Part shown: one piece after another, positions 56,401 to 64,000 of the stretch
How the letters are laid out: each line of letters opens with the position of its first letter
Position numbering within the stretch: the stretch's first letter is position 1
Assembly (NCBI GenBank): GCA_002224055.1
Contig: AZLU01000152.1
Span: 35,781-99,780 of the forward strand
Reading direction: 5' to 3'
Length of the DNA: 64,000 nucleotides
Source: Pezizomycotina sp. ARF18
Lineage: Eukaryota; Ascomycota
Translations under genes and position numbers: made by a program
Notes under the pieces: generated by a model
What the model was told of the DNA's origin: nothing
The model's database searches: none
The model's input: the letters and a program-made list of their open reading frames with translations, nothing else

Positions 56401-59400
56401 AAGACATCCCTAAAAATAATAAAAGGAAACAGGTGATATAGAGAGACGCAATATTGATGGAACCCTAAAAAAGAGTCTAGGGATCCGGAAACGGAAGACT
56501 CGGAAGTCTTGATGTACCTCCACTATGCTCAGTATTTACCCTCACTAAGAAATATCTTCCCTCTCTTTGCTTTTCAAAAATTTCTCTCCGTTTTTCCTTG
56601 CTTCGCCCACGGTTTTCTTCATCGATGGGTCTTTTAGCAAAGCAGAATGGAGAGAAACCCTCGCCACCGACCAATCAAGAATAGCGAAGAAGGGCCTGGC
56701 AAGCCTGGGTTGGAGGAGTATATACATAGTCCCGAAGAGATTACCGTGGCTTGCTGATGTATCCTTTCCTTCTCTTCCATTTTCTTCCATGTCACACGCA
56801 GGAAAAAGGAAAAAAAAAAAAAAAAAAAACGGTCCACCACCACACGCAATGTCCTCGAAAAAAAGACGTGGCTTTTTTTTTTTTTTTTTTTTTGGGTGGA
56901 TCTGCATGTCGAGTGAGCAATGATGCACACCATACCTTTCGATCGTACAAGGAATAAGGAAAGAAAGTGAAAAAGACTCGATGTTGACTCCAGAAAAAAA
57001 ATCCCACAAGAAAAAATTAAAAAAAAGGTGGAGAGCTCCGAAACCCTGAATACTGGGACACCATTTTAATATTGTGAATTCGTGAGGGGGGAAGAAAAGT
57101 GGATACTTTCACACTTCCTGCTCACGGCTGTGGGTTTCTCTGCCTGTTAGGTACTTCCTTCCTTCTAAGATTCTATATGATAGCCAAAACGACAAGAGCA
57201 AAAAAAAAGTAAAGAAATGAATTGCCTAAACGTATCGTTATAATTTCTTCTCGTTTCTTTCTTGCTCATACAGATCTCGTCGTTTTGACTGCAGGATGGA
57301 AAAGAAGATGAAAAAAAGTGACCGAATAGACGGATGGATATTTTTATTTTTTCCTTTTAATTGCGCAAGCAAAACACACGAAAACCCCAACCGGCGTTGT
57401 ATTTTCTTTTCTTTCCTTTCTTTCTTTCTTTCTTTTTTTTTTTTTTTGTTTTCTGAGGGAAATTTCCCGCTCTACTCCAGGGAATGATAAAAAAAGTTCC
57501 GGCGAACTGGTCCTAATAAAAAAAAATATACATGTATAAAAAGAAGCAGTAGGAGTTCGTCGCAAGGCAAAGCAAAACACGAGAGCAAAAGAAAGAGATA
57601 CTTAAACTTATGTTAAACCCCTCAAACCGTATAAAGATAATGCACACCTCTTACGGACCTTTTCCTCTAAGCGATATCGGTCCTATAAGAATAATAAGTA
57701 CAACTCAGTTCCAAAAAAATATAGTAAACCCCCAGAAAATAAAATATCTCACCGTGACCATTAATTGCCGCATGAAAAGAGAGAAAGTTCGGAGTCTTAC
57801 CCTTTGAACAAATGCATCCGTTCTGGACATGGGACGACAGAACGCACACAAAGGAGTAATCCTGGTTTTTTTCCAGAGGGGGCGTAAGAGTGTTCGGATC
57901 AGTAAAGAAAAGCAGCTAAAATAGTAGATGGCGATGCAGAAGATACAGGTAGATATTACCCTGAATACGTATATATAATCGGGAATGGTTAAAGAGACTG
58001 TGACTCGGATAAGCTGTGTGAAATTGATCTGTATCAGCAAAGAAAAAGAAAGAGGAGAAAGAAGAAAAAAGAAAAGAAAGGAAAGACATCAAAATCGTAA
58101 TTTTTATAAGTTGGTCGTATTTGGAAATAAATACCCATATACGGCTAGTGTCAAGAGAATAGTGCTAAGGCTGACCAATAAAAATAATAGCAATATCACG
58201 TGATGATAAGAGATAAGATTTGCTTTGTGATTGTTATTCTTAGTGTTGACGTCCCTTCCATTTCGTATATCGAAATCTCAAAAAGACAAAAGTCCAATGC
58301 CCTTGCCCTTAGATCGGGGTGTGAACTTTCTCTGATCTCTACTTATTCCCGCCTGGTCAGTGCGAGTTTTTTAATTTATGATGATCGAAGGCGGTTGCGA
58401 CATGTTGCTCGATTTGAAGAGAGCCGAGCTCCGCAAAAAAAAAAAAAAAATATAGCAGGTTAGCAATCATGTAGGGTTCTTTTTAAAGCTAGATGGAGTT
58501 GACGACCTTCCAATGCAAATGCAAGAACATATGCAAAAAAGTGAGTTCAATCGGGGGTGAGGAAGATACATATCAATACTGCACCGGGGGTTTAACATTA
58601 CTTAGGTTGTAGGAGTATACCGACGCGACGTCAACTTAGCATTTCCGGAGACCGAAAAAAGCTTATCGTGAAAAAGTTTGAGAGAGTTAGCGGATATAAT
58701 GAGAATATAATGAGCGACTTCACTATTGCAGTGTGTATAATTCGGACGACGACCTATCTTATTCATTTCATTAAAGAGCGTTGGATTCCTGAAACTAGAG
58801 CAAGATCATAGTGTTAGATAATACTCGGTAGTTAAAGGTCTTTCTTTCCAATCAGATCGGTTTCACCAGCTGTGCTACAAAGGGCCTCGAGTTTCGACAA
58901 CAACTTGTGGAGTCCTCCGCGGTTGCGGAGTTATGACGAGAAACTCTTTGAAAACGATAAATGGAGATAATATGATATCTAGCCGAATCGTGCTGGGAAC
59001 AGCTTAAACCTCTTTCTCTCCTCTTCCTAGTGAATCGTTACACCAGCCCTTCCCACTGTTCTAGAAAGGCTGAAGCTACAAGCGATCACATATGTATGAA
59101 GTAAACCCCAGTAGTGCCTGGCAATTCTGGATGATCATCTAAATTTTCATATGAAAGCGTTCTAGAAAGTCGCATAAACACGGTCCTGTCAAACCGAAGT
59201 ATCAGGATCCCGTATAACCAGAAAAAAATTCCTACAGCTGTTTTATCCGAAGAGACTAGGGGGAGTTTATGGAAAAAAAAAAAAAAAATCGGAAAAAGAA
59301 AATAAGAAGAGAACGAGAAGACGAGGCTTGCCTGAACCTACCTTACCTGCAATAATTCGCCAGGGGTGGGTATGCCGCGTTAACTGATGCCCTCGTGACA

Positions 59401-62400
59401 CCTTAAAAATGTCCAAGGAAAACGAACGGGATGGCGAGGTGCATGATATTAATAATAAGAAAGAATAAAAAGGAAAGAAAGAAGGGGATTTTTAGAGATC
59501 CGTAGGTCTTGATGCGTCGTCCCCGGTGGAGATTCGCAGCGGGGTTAGAAATTTTGATGTTGTTCTGGATTTCCCCCCGTTTTAGCATCTGAAAAAAAAA
59601 AAAAGTAGAGTTCCTTGCAACAACGCTTTATTATGTAAAACAAGAATTAAACTCCGTGAGCCCGGTTGGTGCAACAAGGACCGAGCCCTTTTTCTTTATT
59701 TTCATTTTTTATGTGAAAGTTTGTGCGCCTGAAGCGTATTCAGAAATGATCCGAAGAGCCATGGAGAGGGGGGAAGAATGGAGAGAGTTGAAATGAAGGA
59801 GGGGTGAAATTTTCATGGAAGTTCGTGAATATTATCCTTTTTTTTTTTTTTTCGAAAATTCGAGAAAGAAAAAAGGTCTAGAAAAACCTTGAACGACGGA
59901 ATAAGAACATAGCTGGAGAGAGGAATATGACAAAGAGGGCTGTCTCTTGAGAATGAGAAGCGTCCTTGTATCATCACGGTTATTGTCCAGTTTCTTTCGT
60001 GACATTTGAAGTTTGAAGGGATAAACCCGCTTTCTAATGATAGTCAGCCTGTTTGGAACGGCATGGGCATTTCTCAGCGATGATATAGAGTTTTTATATT
60101 TTCAGCCGCGGGAAAAGATAAATCTTTTAGCAATTTTTTTTTTCGATCGGCGTTTCTAAATCGATATATATTTGAACTGGTATATAAAAAGATATATAAG
60201 GTTGGTTCCTTAATATATCTCGAACAAACGATACGGGGAAATCCAAATCTCGAAGGAATGTATGATTATATACTATGGACCTCGAAGGAGAAAAATACGT
60301 AGCTGACGCTGTTCGTCTATCAGTCATGCCCGTTCAATATCAAAGATGTGTCCGTGCTTGTCTTGAGCTTGGAATCGAGGTTCCCTGTTTAAACAAGAAG
60401 ACACTGGAAGAGTCTGTCTTGACAACTATTTTCATCCCCTGAAAGGCAGAAAAAAAAAAAAAAAAAAAAGAAAAGATAGTAATAATAAAATAAAATGTAA
60501 TAGTTAGCTGTAGGATCGCTATAGTTTATATAAGCTGGCAGTTTCCGTGATAGGCAGGACTGAACAATTTTTTTCTTCCTTGTTGCCTTTGAAGCGAGCT
60601 CCAATGAGGCGGAAATTATTCATCAATGTGTTTTCGGGTGTGGTCGTGCTCCTGCCGCTTGAAACAAAATCCATCCTGTCGCCATCTCTTCTTTTTTTTT
60701 TTTTTTTTTTTTAAGAACCCGCTTCTCGACATGTTTAATTACCTCGTCATTTAGGTAGACAAAGCAACAGGACAGGTAGGGAACATATCGACAACCATGT
60801 CAAGGTAGTAATAGCTGTGAAAAAGCGTTGTGCTCCATCCATGGAGATCCAAAGTTACGTACCTGATATTTAACGCCATGCCTGTCAGGATATTCATTTG
60901 GTATAACTCTATACTTTCCCTCAAGACGCGAAAGAGAGCTAAGCAGCGAACAAGTGGTACGATTCGTAAAGCAAGGGTTTCTGAAGCGCCGTATAAATCC
61001 TTTCCCCTATATACAGTGAGATAATCAAGGAATATATCTCACGTGATGCTTCAAAGGATATTTGCCGTTGATGTATTGTTCCTCTGGAAGTGAATTATAC
61101 GTTACGGGGATATTTCATCCTCCGTTATCGATAACGTCCTGCCACCCCAAAGATATCAAATAGAGCGGAGTGCAGTGCTTACAAAACCAAGAGAAATTCT
61201 TACTGGTCTTGACCTTTTTAATCTCCCAGGGATTGAGGGAATAAAATGAATAATTTTATTTATTGATATTATTATTGAGAGCCCTATATCAGTCAATATT
61301 TCCTCTTTTTACCCTGTTCTGTTTATATTTCGAGATAATTCTTTACCTGAATAGAAAGTTATTCAGTTCGGCTCTTCTTGCCAACCCAAGAAGTCGAATT
61401 CTTGGTAAGTGCCGTAGTTAGCTTTTCCGTATTGATAGAATAGGAATTCGCAATCTCTCTGTTTCCTCGATCGAGTTCCTTTTTTTTGCGTGTTTTGAAA
61501 ATATCCTCCCAAGGATTCCCAGGCAGGTATTCCACCCTATAAAAGGCACAACAAGCTGTAGGGCAAGTAGTGATTGGTGAGAGCTTTTCTGAGAAACGTT
61601 TTGGAAAAGCAACAGTTGGTACGCAAATTCTCCTCGCTTTTCAGCTTACTTGCTTTTTTTCTTAAGGCAAAAAAAAGAGATAGAAAGAGAGAGATTTTGT
61701 GTGGGATCGTACATCACGCAAACCCCCTTTGAGTGGGTGAAAAAAAAAAAAACGTAGGCTGATAAGGCTCGTGCTAAGAAATACCTGTCACAGGAGCTCG
61801 AAGGGAGTTCGCGCAGCGGAGGCTAAGGGACAAAAATTCATAAAGATCTTCATCGCACCAATTTGTTTAGTATACACTCGGTGTTCACGCCTGGTCGGAC
61901 GACTGTCCCGCTTTCCTGCCTTGCTCCACGACAGTTATAAAAAAAAAAAAAAACCGATAATATCTTTGAGTTTGAATATTGAGGTTGATAATTGGCTGTC
62001 ATGAAGACTTGCCACATCAGTTGGAAGATCTTCATAACTGGAGAAAGAAGAGGTTTTCGTTTCTGCATGTTTACAAAGCTTGCAAAGGTTCCAACCTCTT
62101 TTTCCACACCCAGAGAAAATTTTTAAGTTAATTTTTTTTTTACACCTTCCCCCAGAAAAAAAAAACCTTTTATCACATTCCCGAACTCCGGAAATAAAGC
62201 ATCCCCTGCAAATCCGAAGCGTGGACACTGCAACTAGGCGCTGTCTTCTGCTTTTAGTGCTTTTCTTCCAGGACGACCCTCAGTCCCTTTTTTTTTTTTT
62301 TTTTTTTTGTGGAGACTTCCGTTTGGCCATGTGAGTTGCGACTTTCTGAATTAAAGTGTCCAAAAAATAATAACAAGAAAAAATTAGCAATAAAGCCTTT

Positions 62401-63711
62401 GTATCGAAACGGAAAAGAGAACGAAAGGGAACCAGGAAATTTAGTAAATCGTTGGGGATTTGGTATTGGTCAAAGAAAGAGAGAACGGCTCGGCGGTTCA
62501 AGGATAATTTAGATCGTGAAGTCGATAGGCCAGCAATGATAAGAAGAATTCCAGAAGGAAACCGAAAAAAAAAAAATTTAAATGGGGGTAATTTTCTTTT
62601 ACCGAAATATTATTTTTGGGTTCAGGCCCTTCGCGACTTTGGAGGAATAAACTGATGAGTTCATTTTGTTACCCACAGCGCTTATATAATTATTTTGTAT
62701 AAATAAATTTAGCAGCCTTTCTCTCTTGAGGTCTGCTGTGCGAAACAGCAACGCATCGCAAGCTGGTTAACAGAGCAGATTTTCTCGTGTGCGTTTTGTT
62801 TAAGGTAACGTTTTTTCGAGCCTTTTTGCATCTGTCGATGGACTCATTTATTATTTTCCTGTTGGACGATCAGATGGCCGTGCTTTTACACCAACAAATG
62901 AGCGGTCATCCTGCCTGTGCTTGAAGCGTTTTTTTTTTCTCATTGAGGGTAGGGGCACAAGATGACTGTGTTTTGACGGGTGTATGTATAACGGAGGCGT
63001 ACGTTTAGCGTTGACTGCCTTGTGGGCGGCATGCTTTCTCCCTGACATGCGCGTAAAAATGAGCCGCCTTGCAAGTCTTCATCCAGTCATTTTTGATGAA
63101 TCTTAACCGATGTTCTTATTCACTAGATTGCAAGCTTCAGCAGCACCTTTGCTAGTGAAAGGAGTTCAATAAGATCATCAGTCCGATGATTTCTCCCTGA
63201 TCGATAAAGCTCTCTTTTTTTTTTTTTTTCGACTACTTCTCCAACCAAACCTGGCCATCTCCTGCAAGAATCGAGCACACCACCGCACCACATGAATTTA
63301 ATTCTAGACGTTTTCGTGTCAGAAGGATAGAAATATTAGGTAGGGTTGGAATCGACTGGTATATAAAAGATTTAAATCAAAAAGAAAAAGAAAAAAAGAG
63401 AAAAAGAAAAGAAAAAGTTGAAAAACCGCTAACCAAAGAGGAGTGAGACTAAACTGAAAACGGATTAGCTGTTCAGGCAAAAGAAGCGATTGCAATGACA
63501 AGGCTGACTTGGATAAGGAAGAAAAGGGAAAAAACAAGTGAAAAAAGAAGAAAAAAAGGATATTCATTAAACGCCGATAAAAAATAAATAGAATTACTCC
63601 TGTTAAGATACCTACAATACAAAGTGACCCTAATCCCTATAGAGAAGTCTGAAGTCTCTTTCGAAGGAGCGAAAGGAGCGTGGAGCGTGTTCTTCTACTC
63701 TCATCTAACTG

Positions 63712-63790
63712 GCTGGTTGGAATAGGCTTGCTGAGGCCGCATGTCTGGCGGCTTGTGACTGGACGGAATGTAGAAGGTAATTATAATATA
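63712..63790 (-). other. Coding-like end at the window edge, minus strand
   Basis: Reading leftward from about 63788, one frame gives FYIPSSHKPPDMRPQQAYSN then QPVR and a stop near 63712. The Pro/Gln/Ser composition matches disordered C-termini of fungal proteins. No splice acceptor was clearly found upstream and the rest would lie beyond the window. Very tentative. Confidence 0.2.
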
Positions 63791-64000
63791 AAATCAAAAC
63801 AAAACTTGAGATAATATAGTACAGTACCCAGATGCAAGGGAACAACAAAGAAAGTGCAGACATCGCAAAATAACAATACTGTAAATAATGAAATAAATAC
63901 TTAGTATAAATATTAATAAATTAAATATTAATCGAAAGTATTTTTTTTAAGCTCATTGTGCTTTCTCCCAGGAGCTGGCGACAACAGTGGAATCGCGATA

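Larger units (their letters stand above)
45940..64000. other. 18-kb gene desert
   Basis: After the Rsc7-like stop I find no recognisable gene up to the window edge. From 46.5 to 53 kb the sequence is AT-rich but mixed, with few homopolymers and many TCG/CGA triplets. It carries a diverged tandem duplication (47262-47520 versus 48059-48320). From 53 to 64 kb it returns to the poly-A/T-rich texture of the rest of the window, with A23 at 53971-53993, T21 at 62288-62308 and many shorter runs. Open frames here are short, overlap on both strands and show no motif. No tRNA or rRNA was recognised. Confidence 0.6.

Noticed and set aside
56477-57009. Genes on both strands near 56.5-57 kb
   Set aside because: Frames run through poly-A and poly-T tracts and show no family features.
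1-64000. tRNA or 5S rRNA genes
   Set aside because: All GGTTCGA/TCGAACC-like strings I found lie in coding spans or lack a matching acceptor stem; the GC-rich hairpin at 27.6 kb does not match 5S rRNA.
1-64000. Genome-wide programmed frameshifting
   Set aside because: Shift sites share no motif or stop-codon context and include both lost and gained bases; sequence error is simpler.

Overview
The window looks like nuclear DNA of a filamentous ascomycete (Pezizomycotina), or at least of an intron-rich fungus. Genes are broken by short spliceosomal introns (about 58-150 bp, GTAAGT-like donors, CTAAC-like branch sites, AG acceptors). The recognisable proteins are fungal housekeeping or fungal-type families. 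Non-coding DNA is AT-rich and full of poly-A/poly-T tracts, up to 34 nt. I found no tRNA, rRNA, transposon protein, CRISPR array or bacterial-type operon.

Eight protein genes can be identified with fair to high confidence. They are a 5-hydroxyisourate hydrolase (616-982, -), an IFH1/CRF1-like ribosomal-protein-gene regulator (11263-13407, +), a ubiquitin-conjugating E2 (16244-16927, -), an AGC kinase of the S6K/psk1 type (17728-19759, -), a Msb3/Msb4-like TBC RabGAP with a long Q/H/P-rich N-terminus (22013-25933, -), a multi-pass membrane protein resembling the FAR-17a/AIG1 family (34276-35252, -), a secreted M14A metallocarboxypeptidase with two consecutive micro-exons (38547-40483, +) and an Rsc7/Swp82-type RSC/SWI-SNF subunit (43633-45939, +). 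Weaker calls are a plus-strand gene of unknown function near 9.9-10.5 kb, a two-exon 51-residue gene at 26916-27180, and broken coding stretches near 1.9-2.7, 20.2 and 41.5-42.3 kb.

Almost every recognised gene must be read by switching frame every 60-150 nt. Where family conservation fixes the expected reading, most breaks are single missing bases, with at least one extra base in a T-run. Unrelated essential genes are all affected, so uncorrected sequencing or assembly indels are the simplest explanation, not pseudogenisation. Listed CDS spans run from true start to true stop across these breaks and introns.

Layout: 0-11 kb is sparse, with one clear gene, a diverged direct repeat pair around a broken ORF, and long homopolymers. 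From 11 to 26 kb is the gene-dense core, combining translation control (IFH1-like, S6K-like), ubiquitin and vesicle-traffic functions. From 26 to 34 kb there is one small gene and a 128-nt hairpin. From 34 to 46 kb come the membrane protein, carboxypeptidase and Rsc7-like genes. From 46 to 64 kb is an 18-kb gene desert. Its first part (about 46.5-53 kb) has a different texture from the rest and carries a strongly diverged tandem duplication with a period of about 798 bp.
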